Shown: positions 24,377 through 33,775 of the stretch, in pieces | Layout: the number at the start of each line of letters is the position of its first letter | How positions within the stretch are numbered: position 1 is the first letter of the stretch | Notes under the pieces: model-generated | Databases searched by the model: none | The model's input: the letters and a program-made list of their open reading frames with translations, nothing else | Told to the model about the DNA's origin: nothing | Virus record (IMG/VR): IMGVR_UViG_3300037584_004141 | Coordinates: 1 to 34,468 of that record | Origin: a virus | Length of the DNA: 34,468 nt | Direction: 5' to 3' (one strand) | Position numbers and translations under genes: made by a program

Positions 24377-25951
24377 ATGGGAGCATACGAAAATCCACCA
24401 CCAATACAGTTCCAAACTACAGGGGCGGGGCAAGCATGGGCTAATGCAGCTGCTGGTATTGGTAAAAATATCGGCAACGCTATAATAGAAAGAAGAAAGT
24501 ATCTTGATGCAAAGCTAGAAAAAGAAAACAAAGAAATGCTTCAGCTTACTAGGCAAAGAAATGCTCTTACTGCTCAGGGCGCAGAAAAACTCAAGGCTAA
24601 TCTTGAAAAAATGAAAGGATTAGACGAAGAGTTTAAGCAAGCATATATAAAAGAATTTAATCAAGGGTGGCAAGTTTATACAAGAGCTCAAACATCTACT
24701 GATTTAAACGAAATAGAAAGTTTACAGCCGCAGCTAAAAAGATTTAATCATTTTAAAGCTGTAAGCGGTGATCAAATACAAAACGCTAATGATTACTCAA
24801 TTAAAATGGCTACATTTATTGATCAAATTCAAACTGACGGACCAGGCGTTCCAAATACGGTAGATTTGTATTATGCGGGTAATAATAATTTAATGAAAGC
24901 TGCTAATATTGAAACCGGCGGAATTACAGAAGGCGAAAGCAGAGAAGTTATTATAAATGATAAAGGCGATTCTGTAATGCGTTATACGTTTGTAAATGAA
25001 GATGGAAAATCAGAAACTTTTGATTTAAACACAGCAGAGCTGGATTTAGACAATGTGCTTCAGGTGCCCGACTACAATAGTAAGGTTGATGGTACTATAG
25101 CAAATACAGGTATATTTAATGAAGACGGATCAATAAACCCTTCATATGCGCCTTTAGATGAAAACGGTCAACCTGAATTAGAAATAAAAACTGAGATAGT
25201 TGATGGTAAAAAAATAACTACTCAAAACCAGGTTGTAAATACAGAGGGCATAATACAACAATATACGGATGCTGGGATGAATGCCATGCAAGATATGACG
25301 CATGCTCAAAAAGTATCTATATGGAAAAATACTATCGCTCCAGCATTAAAAGATTACGAACCTGAAGATTTAGCATATGATTCTGAAAATGGCGCGTTTA
25401 CTACCGAACAGCAAAAAATTTTTGATGCTGGTGTAGGTTCATATCTTGGCGATATGGCTAGAATGAAAGTTGAAGCTGCAACAAAAGATAGCTATAAAAG
25501 AGTTATGACTGAAGCACCTAGAGAAACTGAAGTTAAGACACCAGATACATTTGCAGGTGAAATTTTTACAGATATACAAAAAAATCCAGCTACCGCTTAT
25601 ACATCTGTAACAGGCAAAGAAGCATCGTATGACCCTGCTACTAATAAAATGACAACAGTAGAATATGAATATGATAAAGATACGAATACCAATGTGCCTA
25701 GAACCGTTGTGTATGATTTAAATAACGAAGGCATGCTTACATATTTATATAATGCAATATTAGAATCTACTCCTGGTTATTTAGGTGGTCAATCAGGCGC
25801 TAGACAGTCACAAGAAATGCAAAAGCTTGTTAAAAAGCTTTTAAAAGAAAGGCAGGAATCTTCTGATATTGATGAAACATCATACATGCCTAACTTAGAC
25901 GATCCTAAGGTTAGACAAGCGGAAATTGACAGGCTAAAAGGCCGAAGATAA
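24377..25951 (+). CDS. Internal virion protein (T7 gp15-like position)
   Basis: A 524-residue mostly helical, acidic protein, second of the three putative ejection proteins. An Ala/Gly-rich N-terminus (GQAWANAAAGIGKNIGNAII) is followed by a long coiled coil (LDAKLEKENKEMLQLTRQRN to about 90), a beta-containing middle (DKGDSVMRYTFVNEDGKSET) and a helical end (QKLVKKLLKERQESSD). No enzymatic motif is visible. The family is not recognised by sequence; the call rests on order, size and helical character. It would form part of the channel or inner core that passes DNA across the envelope. Confidence 0.55.
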   Translation: MGAYENPPPIQFQTTGAGQAWANAAAGIGKNIGNAIIERRKYLDAKLEKENKEMLQLTRQRNALTAQGAEKLKANLEKMKGLDEEFKQAYIKEFNQGWQVYTRAQTSTDLNEIESLQPQLKRFNHFKAVSGDQIQNANDYSIKMATFIDQIQTDGPGVPNTVDLYYAGNNNLMKAANIETGGITEGESREVIINDKGDSVMRYTFVNEDGKSETFDLNTAELDLDNVLQVPDYNSKVDGTIANTGIFNEDGSINPSYAPLDENGQPELEIKTEIVDGKKITTQNQVVNTEGIIQQYTDAGMNAMQDMTHAQKVSIWKNTIAPALKDYEPEDLAYDSENGAFTTEQQKIFDAGVGSYLGDMARMKVEAATKDSYKRVMTEAPRETEVKTPDTFAGEIFTDIQKNPATAYTSVTGKEASYDPATNKMTTVEYEYDKDTNTNVPRTVVYDLNNEGMLTYLYNAILESTPGYLGGQSGARQSQEMQKLVKKLLKERQESSDIDETSYMPNLDDPKVRQAEIDRLKGRR

Positions 25952-25969
25952 TAAGACAAATATTTAATA

Positions 25970-28900
25970 ATGATTGAAATATATATTGTAGACGGTAAAA
26001 AATATAAAGTTCACCCGTCTTTTAAGGATGAATTTCTTTCCAAATTTCCTAGCGCTCAACTAGTATCTGATGAGCCGGGAAATATATCTCCCACAGCACC
26101 GGGTGCGGTTGTGGAGGAAACTGCAGCACCCGAGCCCGTGAGTACGGACTTAGATTCGGAAAATACTTCATTGGATTTAACGCCGGGTAAACAATTAGCA
26201 CAGCAAGACTTAGTTAAAAGACAAGCAACGGGTAAAGTATTAACAGGCTTAACCGGGGGATTGTTACCTATAGGTGAATCAGGAGTTTCAAAACTTGCTG
26301 GTATTACAAAGTTTTTTACAGAAAACGTGCCTGGTCTTATAGATGGTCTTGAAAGATATACCGCCGGGCTAGATTTACCTAATGCTGCTCGTCTTATTGG
26401 CGGGTTGGCTCAAAAAGATCCTAAAAAATTAATTGAGTTTCAAGAGCAATTTAGTAAAGCAGGCGAAGGAATAGACTTTACTCCAATGTACGAGCTAAGC
26501 GATAAACTTAGTGAACTTCAGCTAAAGTACTACGATGATGACGGTCAGCAATTAGAGTTTGACCAGCTTTTTTCTAAAGGTAGATATAGTGATGCTGCTA
26601 AACTTGCAGTGGATCAAGCCGTTGGGTCAGCTCCATCTCTTGCAATAACATATGCTTTTCCACTAATAGGCAGTGCCGCTTTAGGTATGTCAACTGCTGG
26701 AAATGAATTTGAAACAGCATTAAAAGAAAGACCTGACGCAACGCTTAGCGATATATATAAAGCTGCAACCTCCAAAGGCTTTGCTGAATTTGGAACTGAA
26801 TGGGCTGGAGCTAAACTTTTTAGAGTTTTAAATGGCTTAGATAAAACAGGTGTTGGTAAAAAAGCTGTTAAAAAATTTACAGGTAATTATGTAAAAGAAT
26901 TTTTAACAAAAGCCGGGTTTGGGTTTATGGGCGAGGGTTTTACAGAAGGAGCAACTGATTTTTTGCAACAAAAAACTGATCAGCTAGTATACGGAGACGA
27001 AAAAGATCAAACTGATTTTTTTAGAGGGTTTATAAATAGTTTTGTTGTAGGCGGTTTATTAGGTGGAGGTGTATCTGGAGCTACAGGTACTGCTCAAATG
27101 GCTAAAACAAAACAAGAAAAAGATGCAATATATCAATATATAGCTCCTAATAAAGCTAAGCAAGAAATAGCAAATCTTAATATAAATCTTGCTAACGCTA
27201 AGCAAACGCTTGAAAACTTACCAGACGGGCCTAAAAAAGAAGCTCAGCAAATACTTGTAGATAATCTTCAGCAAGATGTTTCAAACAAAAAGAAGATTAT
27301 AAACGATAAGTTTGATTCTTTAAGTAAGCAAGAACTTCGTAATTATGCTGATAACCTAAATACTATTGATAATAATATTAGCATTGTAAATGACGGAAGG
27401 TATAGTGAAGACCAACAACAAAAAGCGAGACAAAATGTATTAGACGCTTTTAAAGCAAATGAAGATATAATAGGTGATACAGATTTTTACGATCCTATTG
27501 TTGAAAATACAATTAAAGAAATTTTAGACGCTAGTTCTTTAATTGAAGAAAGATTTGAAAGAGCTAAAGGTATTTTGCCAGAAGATGTTGATATCCAAAA
27601 AATAACAACTGAGCAAGCGGAGAAAATAGAAGGCATGGATCCTAGGGCTGACGCTATGTTTTTAAAAGAAGGCGGGCCAGACGGGAAAGATATAATTTAT
27701 ATTAATACGGAAGTTGCTGTTGGCACAAAACAAACTAATGTTATAGGGCACGAATTATTGCACTATTTAATGTCTAGAGCTTTTAAAACAGACAATGCTT
27801 CAATGGAGCCTCTTGTTAATGATTTTAAAGATTATTTAGAAAAAAATCACCCTAAAATATATAAATCTGTTCAAGAACGTATTAATGAATTTTATACTGA
27901 TAAAAAAACAGGTGAAATAGGAGAAGGTAATTTAGAAGAATATATAAATGTTTTTTCAGATTTAGTTAACAAAAAGAAAATATCCGTAAACGAAAACTTA
28001 ATTACTAAAGCAAAAAATTCACTTAAAAGGTTTTATAATGGATTAGGTTTCGGTAATATTGAGTTAAACACGGGAGAAGACGTATTTAACTTTATTAGAA
28101 ATTATAATAAAAATATAAATTCTAAAAATAAAATACTACAAAGAAGAGGTTTGCTTGTTAATTTAAAAAGTAAAGTATTAAAAGATGCAGACCCTGTTCA
28201 AGTTTCTAAATTTAGTAAAGAGGCTGAAAAAATATTCAAAGACGCAAAGCCTATATTTGCAAGTGACCTATCGCCATTTGATCAATATGACTTTGTACAA
28301 GTTGCTGCAAACTCAATGTTTCCAGATGTTGCAAATCAAGATAAAGTAAAATCAGGTCAGTTTAGTACATATGAAGCATTATCTGCAGATCAAAAGCTAG
28401 AGCTAATCGAAGACTTGCTTGACAAAGGCGGATTAAAACCTAAGTTTAGTAGAAGCGTATCGCCTGATAAAAAAGACCTCAAAGGTATATTTGATAAGTT
28501 TGTACAAACACCGGAAGGTAAAACAAAATACAAAACTTTAGATGCTTTTAAGCAATCTGAAGATTATTTTGATGCATATAATGAAGTTGCAGAGGGTGAT
28601 GCCATAGGTAAGTATGTAAGAGGTCTTGTCAATGCTGATAAAAATCTTGGCTCACTTGATGAAAATATAAAAAGTGAAGTTATAAGTAATGTTAGAGAAG
28701 TTATAACTGAAAGATTTTTAAAGAACTTTGATCCAGCTAAAAACGAAAGTTTATTTGGTTATTTGTTTGGAGCAAAACCTATAGTTGACTTTGCGCTTCG
28801 TGATGTTAAAAAGAAATATGCTCAACAAGTTAAAACTGTATCTACAGATGTTGAAACAGAAGGCAGAGGGTTTGAAGCAGTGGACACAGAGTCTGCACAA

Positions 28901-31900
28901 ATAGAAGAAATTGTAGACAGAAGTTTAACAGAAGAGCAACAAACTTTTGAATCACAGCTAAAGTCTACGCTTACTGTTGGCGGACAACCGTTTATTACGC
29001 CTGAGCTTGCGCAAGAAATTAGAACAGCGGCTTATGAAACTTTTGAAGGCAATTTACCGCCTATAGACAGTCGTGACTTTAGAAAGTTTGTTACTGATTC
29101 ATACAAGAAAAAGCTTATGCCTATAATTAAAAAGGCATTAGGTAATAAAAAGAAGTTAGCGGATTTTGTTATAGAAAATAAACAGGACTTATTAGAAGGC
29201 TTACCTATTTCTTATTGGGTACAGATTGAAAGGTTGTTACCTGATACACGAAAGATTTTTACTAAGTATGTTAAAAGGCTAACTACACAAGCAGAAATAG
29301 ATAAGTATACTGCTCTTGGTAGAGTATATACAGAGAATGACGCTGATGGCCCTGAGCTTTATCAGTTATTAAATCCTACTGATGCACAGATACAGGCGTT
29401 TTTTACTGGCCCCGTGGGTGATCAGTCAATGCCAGATATTCTTGGCTACACTGTTTCGCCTTCTACACTTGCTGCTAGAAAGTCAGAGTTGGGTGCTAAT
29501 ATAGGATTACAAACAGCGTCGGACGCAACACCTGGTGTAATTCAAACAAAACCTTATACAGAACAAGAGGCTGCTAAAATAGCTTTAAAAGTAAATAGAG
29601 ATTTACGACAAAAGTTTTCAATAACTGGCAAAGGTATAAAAATTAAACAAGTAAATACTGAAAAACTTGTTAATTTAATAAAAGATGGCCAATCGCCTTT
29701 AAAAATTGCTAGTGAGTTAGACGTGCCTGAAAATTATGTAATAGGTATAATTGACAGATTGAAAAGTGAGTTTCCCCCTAATAGGACTAAGCAATACGGA
29801 CAATCTCAAATAGATTATATAAATAATAATCAATTTAACGAAATATCTGTAATAGATGGTATTGCTACTGTTTCTGGCGGATTAACATTAAATTTAATAA
29901 ATGAAGACGGGAGTTTAACACCTAACGGTGAAAGATACGCTGAGCAACAAATTAGTTTTGCATTAGATTATATACAAAATGCGGAAGAAGGCGAACGGTT
30001 CCAAAGATTTATAGATTTTATTAGATTTGAGGGCAGAAATATACGGCAAGGCTCTATGTATTTTACAACCAATCAGCAGGCTTGGGACAATGTGTATAGC
30101 AAAGTTATAGAACAAATGCCCGAAGAATCTAAAGAGCTTTTTCAAAACTTTAGAATACAAAACGGAAGAATATATATTGGCAATGGCCAGATAACAGCTA
30201 TAAAAGACCCTACTAATAAAAAATTTAGAATGGGTGTTGAAACATTTAAACCAGAATTTGATATTCAATCTAAAAAAGCACTGGATTATTTTAAATCTAG
30301 AATTGATTATCTTAAAAGCAAGGGTGATATTGATATTGCAAGAACATATCTACAATTAGAAACCGGGGATATGCGAACTGCTTTGAAATTATTAGGTACT
30401 GTTTCTTATATTGAAAAAGGTAACTTTGATAATTTAGTGTACGAGCACATGACGCCATCCTCTTTGCTGGCTCGTATGGCTATGTCATATTTAATTAGTG
30501 ATAAATTAATAAGCAGAGATTTACTTTTTGAAAAGCTAGATAACAGTAAGGTAGCATTAGTTTCAAAGAAAACAGATAATGAGCTAACCACTTTAGGTTA
30601 CAAACAAGTTGGCAGCGAGCAAACTAGATATGATAAGACAGGTATAAAAGAAAGGTTAACACCGTTAGAACCAAACGAAATAACGCGAAAGCTTAGTAAA
30701 AGCGCAGCCCCTGAGTTTAATAAAATGATTGCACGGGCAACTGGATTTGGCACACGCGAGCAAATATCCGACAAGGTTGCCACAATGCTTGGTAAAAACA
30801 AAGGGCGATTTAGATTTTTTATACCACCTTCAGCCGATGACTTTGCGGGTCTTATGTACTATATGATTGGAAAAGGCAAGCAGGGTAATAATGATTTAAA
30901 GTTTTTAAAAGAAAACTTATTTGATCCATTTGGTAAAGCAATAAGAAAGTTTGACGCAGCAAAACAAAAACGCTTAGCGGACTTTAGAGAACTTAAAAAG
31001 TTAATACGTAGAACACCTAGCCGTCTTTCAAAGAAAAACGAAACAGGATTTACGAACGAGGATTCGGTAAGAATATACATATGGAATAGCTTAGGCTATA
31101 CTATTCCTGGATTGCAAAAGAAAGATATTGCATCTCATGTAAAACTTGTTAAAGGTAATGAAGATTTATTAGCATTTGCTCAAAATGTACAAGGTATATC
31201 TATTATGGGCTATCCTGAACCTGATAATGGTTGGGATGCCGGCTCAATGACTACCGATCTTTTAACATACGTAAACAAAACCGAAAGATCTGAATACTTA
31301 AAACCGTGGCAGGCAGCTAAAGACGCTTTCTTTACTGACAAAACAATGAATAAGCTAAAGGCTGCATTTGGGGAAAGTTATACTGAAGCATTAGAAGATA
31401 TTCTTTATAGAATGGAAACTGGCAGAAGAAGACCAGCTGGAGCGAATAAACTTACTAATTCTGTAATAAACTGGGTTAATGATTCTGTTGGTGCTATTAT
31501 GTTCTTTAACTCTAGATCAGCATTGTTGCAGCAGTTATCAATGGTCAACTTTATAAACTTTAGCGATAATAATCCGCTGTCTGCTGGGGCTGCATTTGCA
31601 AACCAACCGCAGTTTTGGAAAGACTATGCGTTTTTATTTAACTCTGATTTTCTTAAACAAAGACGATCAGGATTAAAAACAGATGTAAATGCAGATGAAA
31701 TTGCTAAAGCAGCGGAGTCAGGCACAAACCCTGTAAGATCTGTGATAGCATCAATACTTAAGAAAGGATTTTTACCAACACAGCTTGCTGACTCACATGC
31801 AATCGCTATAGGAGGGGCCTCATTTTATCGCAATAGATTAAAGCGGTATATAAAAGAAGGTATGACAGAACAAGAGGCAGCAGATAAAGCGTTTTTGGAT

Positions 31901-32734
31901 TTTCAAGAAGTTGCTGAAGAAACGCAGCAATCGTCAAGGCCAGACCGTATTTCAATGCAACAAGCAAGCGGTTTAGGGCGCGTTATATTGGCTTTTGCTA
32001 ACACACCTATGCAATACGCTCGCTTAAGCAAAAAAGCTGTCTTAGATTTAGCTAATCGTAGAGGCGATTGGAAAACAAACCTTAGCAAATTAATGTATTA
32101 TAGTGTCGTACAAAACATTATATTTTCTAGTTTGCAATCCGCAATGTTTGCTTTAATGTTTACCGATGAAGAAGACGAAGAAACTGAAAAAAGATATTAT
32201 AGAATTGCTAATAGTACCGTTGATTCTATACTCCGCGGTATTGGATTTGCAGGTGCGTCCGTGGCTGCGGGCAAGAATATGGTTCTTGAAGTAATAAGGC
32301 AATATAAAAGTGGCAGGCCAAATTATGAAAAGGTTGCTTTAGAAGCTTTAAGTTTATCGCCTCCGATTGATTCTAAGATAAGCAAGCTAGCTTCAGCTGG
32401 TAGATCATTTACATATCGACAGTCTCGCGAAAAAATGAGAACTGAAGGTATAAGTTTAGACAACCCCGCTTTTGAAGCAGTTGGCCAAATTATAGCAGCA
32501 ACTACAAACTTACCAGCAGATAGAGTTGTTAGGAAGCTTGACAACCTTACAACACCTGTAAGGCAAGATGTTGAAACCTGGCAAGCAATATCACTTGCGT
32601 TAGGTTATAGTAAATGGGATGTAGGGCTTATTGAAAAAAGTGCTAAAAAACCCAAACCGCCAAAACCATTAACGCCTGCTGATGGATTTAAAAAAGGTCA
32701 AAGAAGTAAAAGATTTAAAAAAAGAGAATTATGA
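25970..32734 (+). CDS. Giant virion/ejection protein with zincin-like, sigma-region-2-like and HTH-like segments
   Basis: A 2254-residue protein, third in the ejection set (like T7 gp16). N-terminal module YIVDGKKYKVHPSFKDEFLS (5-24), then a Pro/Glu/Ala linker. Hydrophobic Gly/Ala segments near 222-240 and 352-372. HELLH with His594, Glu595 and His598, and Glu656/657 as likely third zinc ligand. FDPAKNESLFGYLFGAKPIV (920-939) then DFALRDVKKKY resembles sigma-70 region 2. SPLKIASELDVPENYVIGII (1242-1261) is HTH-like. The C-terminal region (about 1830-2180), with SSRPDRISMQQASGLGR, AFANTPMQYARLSKKA and a hydrophobic segment at 2038-2064, resembles large polyvalent phage proteins. The tail is basic. 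It should be packaged and injected; enzymatic activity is inference. Confidence 0.7.
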   Translation: MIEIYIVDGKKYKVHPSFKDEFLSKFPSAQLVSDEPGNISPTAPGAVVEETAAPEPVSTDLDSENTSLDLTPGKQLAQQDLVKRQATGKVLTGLTGGLLPIGESGVSKLAGITKFFTENVPGLIDGLERYTAGLDLPNAARLIGGLAQKDPKKLIEFQEQFSKAGEGIDFTPMYELSDKLSELQLKYYDDDGQQLEFDQLFSKGRYSDAAKLAVDQAVGSAPSLAITYAFPLIGSAALGMSTAGNEFETALKERPDATLSDIYKAATSKGFAEFGTEWAGAKLFRVLNGLDKTGVGKKAVKKFTGNYVKEFLTKAGFGFMGEGFTEGATDFLQQKTDQLVYGDEKDQTDFFRGFINSFVVGGLLGGGVSGATGTAQMAKTKQEKDAIYQYIAPNKAKQEIANLNINLANAKQTLENLPDGPKKEAQQILVDNLQQDVSNKKKIINDKFDSLSKQELRNYADNLNTIDNNISIVNDGRYSEDQQQKARQNVLDAFKANEDIIGDTDFYDPIVENTIKEILDASSLIEERFERAKGILPEDVDIQKITTEQAEKIEGMDPRADAMFLKEGGPDGKDIIYINTEVAVGTKQTNVIGHELLHYLMSRAFKTDNASMEPLVNDFKDYLEKNHPKIYKSVQERINEFYTDKKTGEIGEGNLEEYINVFSDLVNKKKISVNENLITKAKNSLKRFYNGLGFGNIELNTGEDVFNFIRNYNKNINSKNKILQRRGLLVNLKSKVLKDADPVQVSKFSKEAEKIFKDAKPIFASDLSPFDQYDFVQVAANSMFPDVANQDKVKSGQFSTYEALSADQKLELIEDLLDKGGLKPKFSRSVSPDKKDLKGIFDKFVQTPEGKTKYKTLDAFKQSEDYFDAYNEVAEGDAIGKYVRGLVNADKNLGSLDENIKSEVISNVREVITERFLKNFDPAKNESLFGYLFGAKPIVDFALRDVKKKYAQQVKTVSTDVETEGRGFEAVDTESAQIEEIVDRSLTEEQQTFESQLKSTLTVGGQPFITPELAQEIRTAAYETFEGNLPPIDSRDFRKFVTDSYKKKLMPIIKKALGNKKKLADFVIENKQDLLEGLPISYWVQIERLLPDTRKIFTKYVKRLTTQAEIDKYTALGRVYTENDADGPELYQLLNPTDAQIQAFFTGPVGDQSMPDILGYTVSPSTLAARKSELGANIGLQTASDATPGVIQTKPYTEQEAAKIALKVNRDLRQKFSITGKGIKIKQVNTEKLVNLIKDGQSPLKIASELDVPENYVIGIIDRLKSEFPPNRTKQYGQSQIDYINNNQFNEISVIDGIATVSGGLTLNLINEDGSLTPNGERYAEQQISFALDYIQNAEEGERFQRFIDFIRFEGRNIRQGSMYFTTNQQAWDNVYSKVIEQMPEESKELFQNFRIQNGRIYIGNGQITAIKDPTNKKFRMGVETFKPEFDIQSKKALDYFKSRIDYLKSKGDIDIARTYLQLETGDMRTALKLLGTVSYIEKGNFDNLVYEHMTPSSLLARMAMSYLISDKLISRDLLFEKLDNSKVALVSKKTDNELTTLGYKQVGSEQTRYDKTGIKERLTPLEPNEITRKLSKSAAPEFNKMIARATGFGTREQISDKVATMLGKNKGRFRFFIPPSADDFAGLMYYMIGKGKQGNNDLKFLKENLFDPFGKAIRKFDAAKQKRLADFRELKKLIRRTPSRLSKKNETGFTNEDSVRIYIWNSLGYTIPGLQKKDIASHVKLVKGNEDLLAFAQNVQGISIMGYPEPDNGWDAGSMTTDLLTYVNKTERSEYLKPWQAAKDAFFTDKTMNKLKAAFGESYTEALEDILYRMETGRRRPAGANKLTNSVINWVNDSVGAIMFFNSRSALLQQLSMVNFINFSDNNPLSAGAAFANQPQFWKDYAFLFNSDFLKQRRSGLKTDVNADEIAKAAESGTNPVRSVIASILKKGFLPTQLADSHAIAIGGASFYRNRLKRYIKEGMTEQEAADKAFLDFQEVAEETQQSSRPDRISMQQASGLGRVILAFANTPMQYARLSKKAVLDLANRRGDWKTNLSKLMYYSVVQNIIFSSLQSAMFALMFTDEEDEETEKRYYRIANSTVDSILRGIGFAGASVAAGKNMVLEVIRQYKSGRPNYEKVALEALSLSPPIDSKISKLASAGRSFTYRQSREKMRTEGISLDNPAFEAVGQIIAATTNLPADRVVRKLDNLTTPVRQDVETWQAISLALGYSKWDVGLIEKSAKKPKPPKPLTPADGFKKGQRSKRFKKREL

Positions 32735-32883
32735 AATCAAACTCACCATTTGAAAAAAAAGATGCTTGCTATCGTAAAGTAAAAGCAAGATATAAAGTGT
32801 TTCCGTCTGCTTATGCAAGCGGAGCAATAGCTAAATGCCGTAAAGTTGGTGCTGCTAATTGGGGTACTAAAAGTAAAAAGTAA
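32731..32883 (+). CDS. Small two-Cys phage protein (50 aa)
   Basis: A 50-residue ORF overlapping the giant gene by ATGA and the next by one base. MKSNSPFEKKDACYRKVKAR is followed by YKVFPSAYASGAIAKCRKVG and AANWG. I recognise the pattern C-x2-KVK-x-RY-x-V-x-PSAYASGA-x2-KCRK-x-GA-x-NWG as a very common tiny protein of aquatic phages and some giant viruses, of unknown function. The two Cys are conserved. It is highly basic. The N-terminal NSPF-x-KK matches the gene at 4068. Confidence 0.85.
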   Translation: MKSNSPFEKKDACYRKVKARYKVFPSAYASGAIAKCRKVGAANWGTKSKK

Positions 32884-33401
32884 TGAATTTAAGTGAATTT
32901 AATATAAATTCTTTTAAAAATAAAAAGCCTCCTGCTGATAATTCTTTAAAAACTTTTTCAGAAATACAAGAGTTAGACAAAATACCTATTAATAAAAGTT
33001 TTATTAAAAAAAATGATAATATAGTTAAAGAGTTTAATTCTATAGTAAAAGACGAAGGAATAAATGAGTTAGTAAGAAGCTCTCATGATTTAATATTAAA
33101 TTTAAAAAAATATTTTAATAGACCCCGACCAAAAGAAGCGGCTAAAAATTTTGGGTTAAATTTAAAAAATGTTGAATTAAATTCAATGAAAACTCCTTCT
33201 TACCCCTCTGGGCATTCAGCTCAAGCGTATTTAATATCAGAGTATTTAAAAAATAAATATCCTGAAAAATCTAAAGAATTAAATAAAAAAGCAGAAGATA
33301 TATCTTATAGTAGAAATGTAGCTAGAGCTCATTATAAGTCAGATTCTGATTTTGGAAAAGAATTAGGCTTAGCAATGTATAATTTTATAAATAATAAATA
33401 A
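32883..33401 (+). CDS. PAP2-type phosphatase (soluble, class A-like)
   Basis: A 172-residue protein carrying the complete PAP2/acid phosphatase signature. KX6RP is KKYFNRPRP (Lys75, Arg82, Pro83); PSGH is YPSGHS (His111); SRX5HX3D is SRNVARAHYKSD (Ser143-Arg144, nucleophile His150, Asp154). There is no signal peptide and no membrane segment, unlike most bacterial lipid-phosphate PAP2 enzymes, so it is a cytoplasmic or virion-borne phosphatase; possible substrates are phosphorylated small molecules. The gene is far more AT-rich than the next one (10 of 60 G/C from 33241 against 31 of 60 from 33541), suggesting separate acquisition. Confidence 0.85.
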   Translation: MNLSEFNINSFKNKKPPADNSLKTFSEIQELDKIPINKSFIKKNDNIVKEFNSIVKDEGINELVRSSHDLILNLKKYFNRPRPKEAAKNFGLNLKNVELNSMKTPSYPSGHSAQAYLISEYLKNKYPEKSKELNKKAEDISYSRNVARAHYKSDSDFGKELGLAMYNFINNK

Positions 33402-33403
33402 CT

Positions 33404-33775
33404 ATGCCATATGTAAGTGACGCCCAAAGAAAAGCTGTATGGGCTAGTAAAAATGAACGCGGAGAAGGATCTGCAGTAAAAATGATGATGTCTCCTTTAA
33501 AAAAAGTACGTAAGACAGAAAAAGGCGCTTCACTTAAACGCTGGTTTAAAGAGGAATGGATTGATGTGCGCACAGGTAAACCATGCGGCCGCACCAAAGG
33601 CGACGGAAGGGGAGTGCCATATTGCAGACCTAAAAAACGTATATCAAGCAAAACCCCTAAGACAGCATCAGAAATGTCTTCAGCTGAAAAGAAAAAGAAA
33701 ATATCAGAAAAGAAAAGGCTTGGACAACCAGCGGGCAAACCTCGCCGTGTTAAGTCTGTAAAAAGAAGAACATGA
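33404..33775 (+). CDS. Basic DUF5872-like protein
   Basis: A 123-residue, strongly basic protein. MPYVSDAQRKAVWASKNERG and MMMSPLKKVRKTEKGASLKR lead to WFKEEWIDVRTGKPCGRTKG, then GVPYCRPKKRISSKTPKTAS and EMSSAEKKKKISEKKRLGQP. The W-x-KE-x-W-DV-x-TGKPCGR ... P-x-CRP-x-KR-x-SSKTP pattern is one I associate with DUF5872, found in aquatic phages and giant viruses. The two Cys and high Lys/Arg content suggest nucleic-acid binding or metal coordination. Function unknown. It overlaps the next gene by ATGA. Confidence 0.75.
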   Translation: MPYVSDAQRKAVWASKNERGEGSAVKMMMSPLKKVRKTEKGASLKRWFKEEWIDVRTGKPCGRTKGDGRGVPYCRPKKRISSKTPKTASEMSSAEKKKKISEKKRLGQPAGKPRRVKSVKRRT

